From contig ML976985.1 of NCBI GenBank assembly GCA_010015675.1, positions 124,001-188,000 of the forward strand: a stretch of DNA of 64,000 nucleotides, read 5' to 3'. Below, one piece after another: positions 1-11,125 of this stretch (its first letter is position 1; each line of letters starts with the position of its first letter). Origin of the DNA: Byssothecium circinans. Taxonomy: Eukaryota > Ascomycota > Dothideomycetes > Pleosporales > Massarinaceae. The notes under the pieces were generated by a model. It was not told where the DNA came from, ran no database searches, and worked only from the letters and a program-made list of their open reading frames with translations. The position numbers and the translations under genes were made by a program.

Positions 1-71
1 AGACCGCGCAAAGATCTCGAAGAGCGGGGAGCTCATCACTAAACCTCGAACCGACCGACAGGACGGAAGCA

Positions 72-1565
72 ATGCCTGTAGGCTCGCAATCGGCTGGCCT
101 GCCAGTTCCTTCACCGCCAGCTAATACGCCAACATTCGACTATTCACAGAACCCTCTCTTTGCTGAAATAAGACGGGCGACATCTCCTTTGACCAGACGC
201 AGGCCCTTGAAACGATTATCACAACACTGTTTTCGCATTCCTGATCTTGATGCGATTGAGTCGTCGGAGTCGGAAGGATCGACTCCGTCGTCGCCCATGT
301 GCCATTTCGCATACTTTTCTGGGCATGCTCATTCATGTAAAGAACCCACACGTGTGCGAGAAAGTGCTGACGAGAGGACCTCTGGTTACTTGTTGGAGCT
401 GGCGGCGAAGGCTGCGGAGAAGCAATTACGTGAACAAGCTATGGCGGCGTTTCCAAACGACGACCATCACGAGCCTGTGGACCACTTTGTAGACCGGGAG
501 GATTCACTCGGTGATGAAGTGAGGTCTCGACGGGAGTCCTCCCACCACGAAGTCAATTGGGAGGTGTTTGCCATACCACAGCATCGGGAGAGAGTTGAAC
601 AACAGCAAGAGAACGAACGGAACCCGAAAAGAGGACGACAGGCTGAGAGGAGTACGAACGAGGCAGGAGGTAATCCTTGCTATAACGCAGGAACTTTGGT
701 TAATTCGACGGACAAGGAGAACCTTGGAGGCTACCAAAAAGACAATGAATTGGACTGTATGCGCAAGGAGGCTAGACCCCCGATGCTCGGAAAAGACATC
801 AAGTTTCCTCGATGCCAATCTCCAGAACCTGCTCGGTTTGACACCACACAGGGCTGTGATGTTGTCCAAAAAGCCATGTGCTACTTGACTGAGCAAAGCC
901 AACAAGCTGAAAAGGTGGGAGAAAGTCTTTGGTGTGGCAAGGGTAACGGCAAACAGTCCAGCCAGGTGCTCTCACTCTGGGGTGGCTCCAACGCCAGCAG
1001 TCGGTCTCAAAGTCGACAAAGTGGGCTTTGGGGTGGTTGTTGCGCGAGCTCTGGCCTTGATGTACCGAAATGTCCGACAGGCATCCTCACACCCAGCAAG
1101 GAGAGGGGAGACCCGCTCTCGCCGTATCCGACTCCCTCTGCCACGCTGCTACCCCCAACGCCTCCTGCATCTCACGCAGATTTCGCTTGCATCGACGAGA
1201 AGCTTGCCGTAGAGCGTACGATCGACGAAGAGTTTGGTGACGACTTTGTAACACAAGTTTATAACTATTTATCGCTTGGCTACCCTTCCATGGCCCAGCC
1301 ATTTGATGCGGAGTTGTCAAAGATCTCTGGGATCCCAATCTCCGAGCTGCAGCAGGACGACCATCTTGCCGAAGCTAGGGGTTACATACGTCTTGGTATA
1401 GATGGAAACCTTACAGAACAAGAGATCACTGAAGAGTCCTGCATGCGTTGGCGAGCGCTCCGCATCTATATTCGCGAATGGGCGAAGCAGAAACCTGGTA
1501 TGGCTGGTGAGAATATTGCAGGCGGCCTGGGTACCGCCGTGCGAAGAGGTAGTTGGGGCATTTGA
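72..1565 (+). CDS. Hypothetical protein, 497 aa, conserved-looking C-terminus
   Basis: Single open frame from the ATG at 72 to TGA at 1563-1565. I do not recognise the family. Residues 1-370 look disordered: rich in Ser, Pro, Arg, Glu and Gln, with Ser-Pro motifs and no hydrophobic core. The last about 110 residues differ: they are compact and hydrophobic-patterned, beginning near ERTIDEEFGDDF and continuing through YNYLSLGYPS, then a Trp-containing helix MRWRALRIYIREW. That pattern suggests a folded helical module at the end of a disordered, possibly regulatory protein. There is no signal peptide or membrane segment. The start is the first ATG after only 71 bases of window, so an upstream exon cannot be excluded. 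The neighbouring TspO gene lies on the opposite strand and converges with it. Function is unknown. Confidence 0.7.
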   Translation: MPVGSQSAGLPVPSPPANTPTFDYSQNPLFAEIRRATSPLTRRRPLKRLSQHCFRIPDLDAIESSESEGSTPSSPMCHFAYFSGHAHSCKEPTRVRESADERTSGYLLELAAKAAEKQLREQAMAAFPNDDHHEPVDHFVDREDSLGDEVRSRRESSHHEVNWEVFAIPQHRERVEQQQENERNPKRGRQAERSTNEAGGNPCYNAGTLVNSTDKENLGGYQKDNELDCMRKEARPPMLGKDIKFPRCQSPEPARFDTTQGCDVVQKAMCYLTEQSQQAEKVGESLWCGKGNGKQSSQVLSLWGGSNASSRSQSRQSGLWGGCCASSGLDVPKCPTGILTPSKERGDPLSPYPTPSATLLPPTPPASHADFACIDEKLAVERTIDEEFGDDFVTQVYNYLSLGYPSMAQPFDAELSKISGIPISELQQDDHLAEARGYIRLGIDGNLTEQEITEESCMRWRALRIYIREWAKQKPGMAGENIAGGLGTAVRRGSWGI

Positions 1566-2211
1566 TTTCCGTCCCCTTTCTTTCTTAATTATCGTCGTCG
1601 GTTTAGCGGATACATTTAGCGGATTTTTGATTTCTTGTCTTGCTATTTCACAAGGCTGTAGTTCTTTCGCTATCTCTTTATGGTTGCTGTATTTGGCGTT
1701 CGCGCAAGACGGGGACGACAAGGTATGAGGCATATGAGTGTAAATCGGGTTGTTCTTTCAATCGTTGATTGATAGCAGTACTTCTTTGTAATTGGCATAA
1801 TCGCTCCTTTTCTTGAGCGGCTTTCGCCCAACAGCCGTTCCAACGCTCCGACAAATGTATGTATTTATTTTATTCGCACTTAAGACGGAACTGATTCCAT
1901 CTAGAGTCTTCTGGTATTGACCGTTGACATCTCAATTCACTCTTAATTCCGCTTGATGCCTACCCATCGAGCAGTTGAAACTAGAAAAGCGACTGGAGCA
2001 AGGATTTAGATAGTAATTAGAAGTACAGGAGCAACCACCACCAGATGTTGTTGATGAACGACGCAAGGACGCAAAGAAACTAGAACATGAACCCTACAGC
2101 ACTATGGATTGTACAGCCAGACTTTGACCATTGATTGTGGAATGATTACAAGGGATACATATACAATACTCTACTCCCAGCTCATACAGCCAAGGAATGA
2201 ACTCTTCACTC
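1566..2211. other. Intergenic, convergent 3' ends
   Basis: This stretch lies between the 3' end of the unknown + strand gene and the 3' end of the TspO gene. It holds T-rich and A-rich runs compatible with 3' UTRs on both strands. I see no gene, RNA or repeat in it. Confidence 0.6.
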
Positions 2212-2830
2212 TCACGCCCTCTTCTTCGCACTCGTCAAGTCCCAATCATTCAAGTACCCCACACCAATGTTAAGATACGTCGCAAAGGTCAACCACCCCA
2301 AGTATGGTGCGAGTAACCACGCACATGTCTCATCAACCTGCCCCCACACATATGCCAGATATCCCACTGTACCTCCCAGTGCCAGGATATCGACAGCTGC
2401 GGCAATGGGACGATTCATGCCAAAGAACAAAGGCATCCAAGCGAGATTCAGACCCAGCTGGACAGTGTAGAGTGTAGCTCCGTGCTTGGCCAAAGCGACG
2501 GTGGAGGGATTGAGAGAGTTCGCACCAGTTGCCCAGGCTCTGTGCGCGGTGTAGCCCATAATTGCGTAGAGTGTCGTCCATGCAGGACCAAAAAGCCAGG
2601 CTGGTGGGTTGAAGGGGGGTTGACGGAGAGCGCGGTAGGTTTTCTGCGTTTGGTCGGCTGTCATAAAATCAGAGAGCTGCGTTGATTGCGCTTGGTTGCG
2701 ATGGTGGGTGTATAATACGTCTCGTAGAGTAGCCGATCGCAGCGCCCGCAACAACAGGGAGGAGGGTGGATGCTGCGGGTTGCTCGAAGAGAAAGCGCGG
2801 AAGCGTAATTGAGGGTATGTAGGTCGTCAT
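2212..2830 (-). CDS. TspO/MBR family (peripheral benzodiazepine receptor-like) membrane protein
   Basis: Exons on the minus strand: 2830..2719 and 2657..2212, with a 61-nt intron (GT at 2718, AG at 2658). This gives 185 aa. The splice joins YSTRP to DQTQKTYRALRQPPFNPP, which is the family's hallmark 'TxxxY..L..PPFxPPxWxF' region, followed by AWLFGPAWTTLYAIMGYTA. Five hydrophobic segments follow, with the Trp/Asn-rich NLAWMPLFFG and the terminal YLNIGVGYLN. TspO/MBR proteins are five-helix membrane proteins that bind tetrapyrroles and sterols, in mitochondrial or ER-type membranes; the exact ligand here is unknown. The start MTTYIPSIT is an ATG at 2830, and the longer unspliced frame would begin with a non-ATG codon and lack the first helix. 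Family assignment is strong, function inferred. Confidence 0.9.
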
Positions 2831-3619
2831 GCCGGAGGTCACAATTGATTAAATGTTTTCAAATCGCTGAACAAGAGAGGAAGAAGAAGCTTGAAGAACT
2901 TGTCGAGGTGTCTAGCATGGGCTACTGTAAGTACCGCATGTCATCGTGGTGGGACCTCGGCCTTGGTGCTCGACCATCGAACGAGACGCTAGCCTAACCA
3001 GGCGTAGACCCAAACGTGCTCCCCGACCTCAAGGCTCAGCTGTCGCGCCGCGACGCCCACGTCCTCTCGTCCACCCACGCCTGGTCATCGTTAGGTACCG
3101 GGACTCAAGCACATCGTGAGTGCAGCCACTTCTTGTTCGCACGTCTCCCTTCTTGTTTGTACACATCCCCTTCTTGTGCAGCTGCCTCGATAGCTCCCCC
3201 TTGTCGACGACACCATACTAGGTGTCGTCTACCTTTCAGCTCCAGCTACCTCCTCACTTCCTTTCTTACGGGGCTGTCACATCTCGCATCAATTGCAGTG
3301 TGCGCCCACGGCTTCTTGTTTCTTGCTACGATACCCTCCTGCACCGCGTCTCGTCTCTCGTCTGCTTGATTGTCGTTCGCTTCTAACCCGAGGCCCATGA
3401 TGGCAAACAGTCCCACTTCCCGATTGTCTATCGACTACCTCAATCGTCGGTCGAGGTGTCGACGCGAGAACAGCAATTGCTCACCGTGGCCGCGCTGATG
3501 ATTGACTCATCACCTTGCCTTGCCTCTTGAACGCAGTCAGCCTCACTCGAAACGAAAGAACGGTCCTCCAACACTTCAATCCCATCGGTCATCCTTCGTA
3601 GGAGACTGTGCGTGCCGCG
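2831..3619. other. Intergenic, TspO promoter and Ars2 5' leader
   Basis: The region between the divergent TspO and Ars2 start codons. Positions 3100-3400 are CT-rich with CCCTTCTTG-like motifs, typical of a fungal promoter or 5' UTR. A possible small spliced gene at 2917-3369 is listed separately with low confidence. Confidence 0.5.
2917..3369 (+). other. Possible small spliced gene (uncertain)
   Basis: An ATG at 2917 in good context (AGCATGG) is followed at once by a strong donor (GTAAGT at 2927). A branch-like CTAAC and an AG at either 3001 or 3007 come about 75-80 nt later. Either acceptor keeps the same frame and yields a segment reading NVLPDLKAQLSRRDAHVL and then STHAWSSLG. This segment has coding-like composition. 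After about codon 45 the frame runs into CT-rich sequence that looks like UTR, so the 3' structure is unclear; a further intron starting near the GTGAGT at 3115 is possible. I do not recognise the peptide. It may equally be chance within the Ars2 leader. Confidence 0.25.
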
Positions 3620-6600
3620 ATGGACTCGTATACGTATGTCGGTTCCAAACCTCCAACAGATCGAACGCTAAGGACCTCTAGTGCCCGAGAAGATGAGCGG
3701 CCTGCAGGCGACTCCTACCGTCGACGTTCTCCAGGTAAGCGCCTCCTTTTCTTCTCCCACTACACTTTCTGGTCATTGGCATATGCTCCTTCGGATGCTT
3801 CGCCCGGGTTTACCCACCTCTCCGGGTGTTGGAAGAGCCGGCAGTAGCGATTCGTGCCTTGGCCCCCGTCAAACCTCTAGCTGAGCTATACGAATTGTGT
3901 ATACGCACAAGTGGCCTTTTAGTTCTACATTGGTGCCAACTTTCACTACCGCTATAGTCTGAATTCATGCATTTGGCGCAATACGTGCTAACGTGGACTA
4001 AAGTCGCTGGCGATCGGCGCAATAGGCAAAACCGTGGACGTTCCCGGTCGCCTCAGAATATCGATCGATACCAACCCGACCGGGCTCGAGACTACGAATA
4101 CCGCGCACGCGACGGCCCCCGACGTCGCTCATCTCCTCCACCAGTACAAGCTGGGATCGATAGATACGTTCCTGGACAGGAGTTTCCCCAGCCAATCATC
4201 ACAAATCCTGTTGCAAATCCGATGACCCTGGATTACCAAGTGGGCTTCAACTTCTTTGCCGAGTGGTGGCGTATGGATCAGCGCATAAAGGAGGAGAAAG
4301 AGCGCGCAAAGACCGGTGGGCGGAAGCCTGCACTCAAGGGCGAGCGCGAAGTCCGCGAAGAGCGCGGAAAAGAGCGCGAGCAGATTCAAGCCGCATATGA
4401 CGACTACAAGGAGAAGCTGCAGGTCCAGATGGCGAAGACCTTTGTAGATAAGCACAAAGGAGAAGAGTGGTTCAAAGAGCGCTATGATCCTGTATACCGT
4501 CAAGCTTTCCGCGAGAAGCTCAAAGGCTATCGATATGCTATCTACCAGGATTGGGAGCAACAGCTGGACGACGGCTACTTCGACGAATTCACGCTTGAAG
4601 GCATTTACAAGAATGAATCAAACGGGGCCGGTGGAGTGGTGGAGAAAGAAGAAGGTGAAACCACGGCAGCTAACGAGGTTCTGGGCGTGGGAGACCTGTT
4701 GCCATGCAAGGGTGGTGAATTGCGTGATGAAGCTGCCCTCCAGCCTACTCTTCTTATCAAGACAATTGCCCCAACCGTCAACCGGGACAAGGTTGAAGAG
4801 TTCTGCAAGGAGCACCTCGGAGAAGGCGCTGGGGGTTTCAAGTGGCTGAGCATGAGCGATCCCAATCCGCTAAAAAAATGCCACCGCATAGGATGGGTCA
4901 TTCTTCACCCTAGCGATGAGCAACCCATGGTTATCGACGACCGTGGGGACAGCCGTGACGAAGATGGTGAGGACGGCGCAGTCGACGAGAAGCCAGCCCC
5001 TACGCAAGGACCGTTGGGAACCGCGCAGAAAGCGCTGGAGGCTCTCAATGGCAAGAGCGTCATCGACGAACAGCGCGGCAACTTCACGTGCCACGTTGGA
5101 GTTCACGAGCCACCTGCCGCGCCCCGGAAGAAGGCTCTCTGGGACCTCTTCTCAGCCCCTGAACGGATTGAGCGCGATTTGTACTTGGCCGAGCGCTTAG
5201 TGAACAAGCTTGATCACGAAGCCAGGGAAGGCCATGAAGACGAGTACGGTCCTATTGATGGTGAGTAAATCCCCGGGGATCATGGGCACTCACTGAGCCC
5301 CGAAAATTCGGCTTTTCCATTCTCAGACGATACGCAACGACAACCCCTCATGAGCTTTGCTGACTTTGTGCGCTTTAGGTGTTGCCAAGATTGAACAACG
5401 AGTCGATGATCTCCGCGCTAAAGGCTGGCTTCAGCCTCCTGCAAATGCCCCATCAATCGTGAAGAAGGGAAGGGATCTGGAAGATCTTGAAGAGGGTGAA
5501 GACGAGACAATGGAGGATGAAGATGAAGGCGCTCTTGAAGATGAGGTCGACGACGAAGAGCTTTTGGCCAAGAAGAAGAAGCTCGACTTGCTCATCGAAT
5601 ACTTGCGCCGTGTCTACAGCTTCTGTTTCTTCTGTGTATTCGAGAGCGATTCTGTGCATGAGTTGATCCGGAAGTGCGCTGGTGGTCATCTCCGCCGTCC
5701 GAGAGCCAGTCTGACAACTGCTGCGAAGGCTACGGCTCGTGCCACGGCTAACGGGGAGCCATTCCCGTACAAGAAGCAAGACCCTTCAGGCGATGCCGAG
5801 ATGGAGGACGATGTTGCTGTGGAGGAGAAGAAGACACCGAAGCTCAGTGGGAAGACGCAGCAACAGCTTCAGCGAGCCTTCAATTGGGTCAAGACATATG
5901 AGGAGAAGCTGCTGCAACTCTTGGAGCCCGAGAACATTGATATCAAGAAGCTCGGCGGCAAGCCGCTTCACGAGAGTATCGAAGATGAGATGGCCAAGTT
6001 TGTCAAACAAGAGGATGAAGCCAAGTGGCGCTGCAAAGTTCCAGAGTGCACCAAGTTGTTCAAAGGACAGCACTTCTGGCGCAAGCATGTAGAAAAGCGC
6101 CACGGGGATTGGTATGACAGGTTGCAGAACGATGTAAGTTCACGGCACAACTCCACTCGGTAGCATGCTAATTTTGCACAGCTCCAACTAGTCAATACCT
6201 ACGTCATGGATCCTGCGCATATCGCACCCTCCCGGAGCGATGCGAACAGCAACGGCCACTTCCCCATGGGCAACCATGTTGCCGCGACTGGCACACCTCG
6301 TGGTTTCAATCTTGCCAACCTGGGCGTGGGTATGGGCGCGATGTTCAACCCTGCACTAGGCAATTGGGATCCTGGATTTGGCCACGATGACCGACACCAA
6401 GGCGGGCCCATGCGCCGTGGCGGCCATCGGTTCAACAATCGGGCTGCCGGGCCTTATGATCGTCAGAACCGTGACGGGCGCAACCGCAACGGCGGTCGCT
6501 TGACACCACCGCCCCGTCGCAACGGTGGGCGGTTTGGAGACGGTGGACCGGGCCCTGTCCAATCCACTCAAGGACGTTCCATCAAAAGCTATGAGGATCT

Positions 6601-6643
6601 GGATGCTGTCGGTGGGGGCGGCGGTGGAGAGCTCAACTATTGA
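3620..6643 (+). CDS. ars2: Ars2/SERRATE family RNA-processing zinc-finger protein
   Basis: Exons 3620..3734, 4004..5260, 5379..6133 and 6182..6643 give 862 aa. The introns are 269, 118 and 48 nt with GTAAGC/GTGAGT/GTAAGT donors. Ars2/SERRATE binds the nuclear cap-binding complex and directs capped transcripts toward processing, export or decay. Visible features are an Arg/Ser-rich N-terminus (RNRQNRGRSRSPQN), the DUF3546-like block with YQVGFNFFAEWWRMDQRI, a charged helical middle, an acidic stretch coded in exon 3, and a single C2H2 finger at about residues 676-700 (C-x4-C-x12-H-x4-H, in CKVPECTKLFKG and WRKHVEKRH). A Gly/Arg/Asn-rich C-terminal tail (RNGGRFGDGGPG) follows. The start at 3620 gives MDSYTYVGSKPP; an upstream in-frame GTG is not needed. 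The 269-nt first intron is long for this window, so its borders are the least certain part. Confidence 0.88.
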
Positions 6644-7515
6644 GTCCGAGTGTATAAGGCAGTGCAAATTGCGGTGTACAGTACTTCATGTACGGGTGTA
6701 CAATATCGGTCAGGTCATTCATACGGTGTCTTGGATCTGTTGTGCAAGGGTGTTCATAGTTTAGGTCGGCGTGCCGGTCATAGTATGGGACTTCAATTTT
6801 ACAATGTCACTTGAATCTTTGACTCTTCCCGTGTTGTCGAAGGCCGCGCCGACATACAACCAAGCTGCAAGCCGCATATCGCGGACGCTTACGGAGGACA
6901 ATTGATGCCAACACGATGACTATTATTGTGTGAAGGCGAGAAAATGTTAGACTTCGTTGAAGTTTCGAAATATGTCCCCAAACGTAGTGGGGTTGTCGCA
7001 ATAGAGTTCTCGGAATCAGGTTCTGCGAAACATTCCCAGACGTTCCTAACAGTATTGTGTCTGTCGAGTGGTGATGTCAGGTGTTTCCGAAACCCCAGAG
7101 TCGATCGGAACGAGGGGCCATGCCCACCCAATCTACCTTTGTACATTTTTAGAGCGGGTCATGTTTCTTGCGTACTGTGCCGCAGAGCCGTGCAATGTCT
7201 CCAGCTGGCCAGCAGCCAAGGCGTACAGCATTGAAGTCATCTTCGAGACGTGTGTGATCACTATGATGACTTGCTGGCTTTTTGTACTGCGCCTTCCAGT
7301 GACGCCACCGGCAAGCCAACTCCAGGAATCAGCACTGGCCAGCAGCTCTTGCAGAAGTCTTGCACAACTCCTGCAGAACCACCCTGCGTCTCTTTTGCTC
7401 GCTGAACCTTGGAACCGCCTTTTCTTGGGATTCTTGGACGCAGCCTCCACAGCCACAAAGCCCCCGCCGGCCATAGATACACGCGTCGTCGCAGCTCTGC
7501 TAGCGTACTTATATC
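6644..7515. other. Intergenic, nothing recognised
   Basis: This lies between the Ars2 stop and the PX-protein start. Several short open frames occur on both strands, but none has recognisable content. The last 200 bases probably contain the PX-gene promoter and leader. Confidence 0.5.
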
Positions 7516-10500
7516 ATGTCGCAAGACGAGCTGCCCGCCCTGCGACTCAATGGGTCTGTCGAGCCTACCACTATGGACAACACCAACCGCCCGACCGTAG
7601 AGGACTTTGGAGAGCCTCGGACGTCGCCCAATCGCCCAACGGCTGCGCGAAATGACACGACGTACAGCAAATACTCGATGACATCAATGCCGCCCGAGGG
7701 TTCGATCTTGACGGGCAAGCAGGAGCACTGTGAGCCTCACAACCCCCGAATCAGAAAGTTTATTAATGTCCACACAGATCTCAAGCGTGAACTCATCTCG
7801 CAGCAGACCAAGTTCGAGATCCAAGAACTCTCCTCCCCTACTGCCCTACAGCGCTTTGGCGCGCCATTTCGTTCAGATGCGGGGGAAGTCGCCCCAGAAG
7901 ACTCGGAACTGCCACTGCTTCGCTACATATTCGTACACCATGTTCGCAATTTCCCATTCTTAGACAAGGCCAAAGAGAAGGAATTTTGGCAGGATAAACT
8001 TCAAGTGGTATGTCGAAGTGTGACATCACCGCCGAGTGCAGAGCGCTGACTGGGAATCGTTAGTTCTTGGAGTCCTTTGCGAACAAGCAAATTTCCTCGT
8101 CAGAAGATCGATTGGAGGAAACAAAGCGTAGGAAACTTGCGCAGAAGGCGGAGAAGCTGGTGGAGCTGATGATGGTATCCGGCATACCTACTGCCTCTGG
8201 ATATGAAGAACGTATCCGCTTCTCGGAGTTGGAAATCGTGGAGACCGGCGCGAACGAGAACGGGCTGAGGATTAATGCGCCGAGTGGACACTTCATCAAT
8301 GGCTGGGACATCAATGTTGCTGGAGTACGCACCACGTCGGTCAAGAGACGCCTCCGCTACCACACGCATGCAGTGAGTGCACTTTGAGGAAAACTCTCCT
8401 TCATGGAGACTCTATAACCGTTCTCACACGATGACAGGAGTATTTAATTCGCGTAAAACAATCAGGAGCTGAGGAGTTCTACGTCGGACGCCGATATGCA
8501 GATTTCGTCAACCTACACAAGCGAATACGCCTCGAGCTTCCTGGCAAGGTCCTCCCCCCTCTTCCCCGAAAGAACAAAAAAGATTCGCTTCTCCATGCTA
8601 CCGCCGCCGACGATGATGCAAGCTCGATCTCTTCTGTATCCACACAGGAAGTGGCTCCAGATGCAAATGAGAACAACGGAGGAGGCGGTCTGCGCGGCTA
8701 CATCTTCGGAAATCACAAACGAAATAGCTCGTCCACGTCACTTGGGAAGCGTTCTCCTCGGGCTTCTGGTGATAATCTGGCTTACCAGCCACCAAAAACG
8801 CTCTACAGGGAAGAACAGCGTGTGTCTCTTCGGGCCTTCCTCCGGACGTTCCTACAGAACGAAGCTATCGCACGCTCCAATGCTATGAGAGATTTCCTTA
8901 CAGGCAATCCCGTCGAAGTCAACGAGGAGGAATTCGAAGATATCGAAAGAAGGAAGCTCATGGACGAGAAGCGCATCGAAGAGCAGAGACAGTTCTACGA
9001 GGTGGCAAGACAACGAGCCGCAGAGCTGGATATACACATGGAGAAGTTCCGGCGCGAGATAGTTGAAAGCAATGGACTCTCACACCTTTTCCAGGAGATC
9101 AGGGTCAAGAACACGATATCAGAGCTAAAGCCCGAGTATCAGAAATTCGCTGAGTGGCTGCGGATAGAAGTGGCCGCTACCATCTACCACCTTTTCCTCG
9201 CCGAAGACAATTCACCTGAATTGTTCGCGCAAGCGAAGCGTATCCATTCACTTGTTCCGTACGGCGTCCTCAAGAACGTCATCAGGATCGCCAATCCAGC
9301 AGCGGTTATGAACGGCGTATTAGATTTGTTCCTCGCACAACCTTTTGGAGCCCGATCCCTTCTCCAGCGAATGTTCGGCATGGCCATCAATGACGGTGTC
9401 AGGTCGGTACAAAAGTCGATAGAAGCTCTCGGCTCCACCAAGATTAAGGATGAAGCCCTTTGTGCGAAGATCAAAGCTTTTGTAGAAGCAGATCAAGACG
9501 TGCAAGCTATACTGCGGTCTCAGGCTCAGGATGAAGGTGTGGACATCGTGGTTGTAATCCTGCGCTCGGAGTATTTTGAGCCAGAGCTCAAGCAGGAGCA
9601 GATCGAGACAGTCTTCAACGCCTTCGTCGCGTGGAACGCCGCCGTGGAAACACCAGGCCGGAAAAGAATAAGCAGAAAGCCAAGCGAATACAGTACGCAT
9701 AGCGCTGTCTCGAATGGCTCAGTACAGATGGACAAGGAGCTGCGACAAGGTGCCGAACTCTTTGCTCACCTGAAGCAATATCTCAAGCTATGCCTCAGAC
9801 AACGAGACAAGGTTATGATGCTTGAACTTATTGAAGAGGTATGTCCAGAATCTTTGTCGCGCATCTGACCCAAGACTAATTTGAACGTAGCCCACCACCC
9901 TACAGCTGTTCCGTGACCTCTTCACCATCTTCTATGAGCCGCTCGTCCGAGTCTACAAGTCCGCCAATGTATACAACAGCATCACTGACTTCGCCATGTT
10001 CGTCGACGACACCATCCGCGTCATCGAAGCTTGTCAGCGACAAGACGTATCCGCAGATCCCAACCAAACCGTACAAGCTTTCATAGACCTCTGTGCACGT
10101 CACGAAGATAATTTCTACAAGTTCGTCCATGAGGTCCACATCCACGATAACGGACTCTTCGATCGGCTCATGGGCTGGCTGGAGGGTATCCTCGAGTTCC
10201 TGAGGCACGGACCGGGCAGTGACGGCAAGTTGGATATGAATGCGCTGTTCCAAGGCGCTATGGATTCGAACACTATCGACCAAAAGAAAGCGATCAAAGA
10301 GATCAACTCGCTGATTAGGTGGCAAGCGGCGCGCAAGAAGTGGCATCAAGATAAGACCAGGCAGAAGATGGCCAGTGGTGGTGGAGATGAGCCTGGAGAC
10401 TTGCTTGGCGGTATGGCTGGATTCAAGACGTCGGATTTTGGGCTTAATCAGGTACGTTGATTTCGGTTCTTTTCGCAAGACAAGACCACTAATGGCTATC

Positions 10501-10734
10501 CAGCTCGATCTCCAAGATCTCGAACTCGATGACGATGGCGAAGACGACGAAGACGAAGACAGTGAGCTCGATGACGAAGACATCAGCAACCCCATCGAAG
10601 CAGAGCGTAAGCGCAGAAGCAGAACGGCGGAGAAGTTGAGGCGTAAGGCTGGTGAACCGACAAAGCCTGTAATTGAAGAATTGGGGAAGATGCATCCGAG
10701 CTTCGTTAGCATGCTGAGGAGTGTGTTGGCATAG
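7516..10734 (+). CDS. PX domain protein with PX-associated (PXB/DUF3818) regions
   Basis: Exons 7516..7729, 7778..8007, 8064..8372, 8438..9838, 9891..10451 and 10504..10734 give 981 aa. The domain order matches fungal lipid-binding PX proteins of the S. cerevisiae YPR097W type. An N-terminal PX-associated helical domain starts near residue 71 (LKRELISQQTKFEIQELSSP). The PX domain starts near 225 and includes GRRYADFVNLHKRI, the PX phosphoinositide-contact region. A Ser/Asn-rich insert (about 306-372) splits the PX fold, which resumes at LYREEQRVSLRAFLRTFL. A long helical DUF3818-like region follows, then an acidic Asp/Glu run and a basic tail. The likely role is phosphoinositide-dependent membrane sorting or lipid movement. 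The first intron (48 nt) is in frame and stop-free, but splicing it restores the family's Y-L-K-R-E-L sequence. Family confidence is high, function inferred. Confidence 0.87.
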
Positions 10735-11125
10735 TAGCATGCGTGGACGTTTATAATAGTGGAGGATGTGATATTAACTTCGGTTGGATTGGGTTTGGCT
10801 GTGCATAGTGTGCCTCCTGGGAACGTTGGCTGGCTTGGGTATTCTTTCTTGCATGCATGGATGGGTACAAAAGGGCGGTTGTGCTGGATACATTGAGCTT
10901 TTGAATGGTACTATTTTTGTAGCTGTGAGCAGCGCCTTTGGTGTTAATTCTGAGACTATCATTATGTACCTCTCTTCCTGATAAAGGAGTGATTCTAGCG
11001 TAGATCTCACTGTTGTTCTTCTAGAAAAACTGTCACCCATTTCATAACACAAGCACATGCAGGCTTAAATAACGCGTCTGAGTAACAATCCGTATACAAA
11101 AGCGCTTTGATCATCTAGTCGTCAA
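10735..11125. other. Intergenic, convergent 3' ends
   Basis: This separates the 3' ends of the PX-protein gene (+) and the Nudix gene (-). It contains T-rich and GT-rich sequence only; no gene is seen. Confidence 0.5.
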
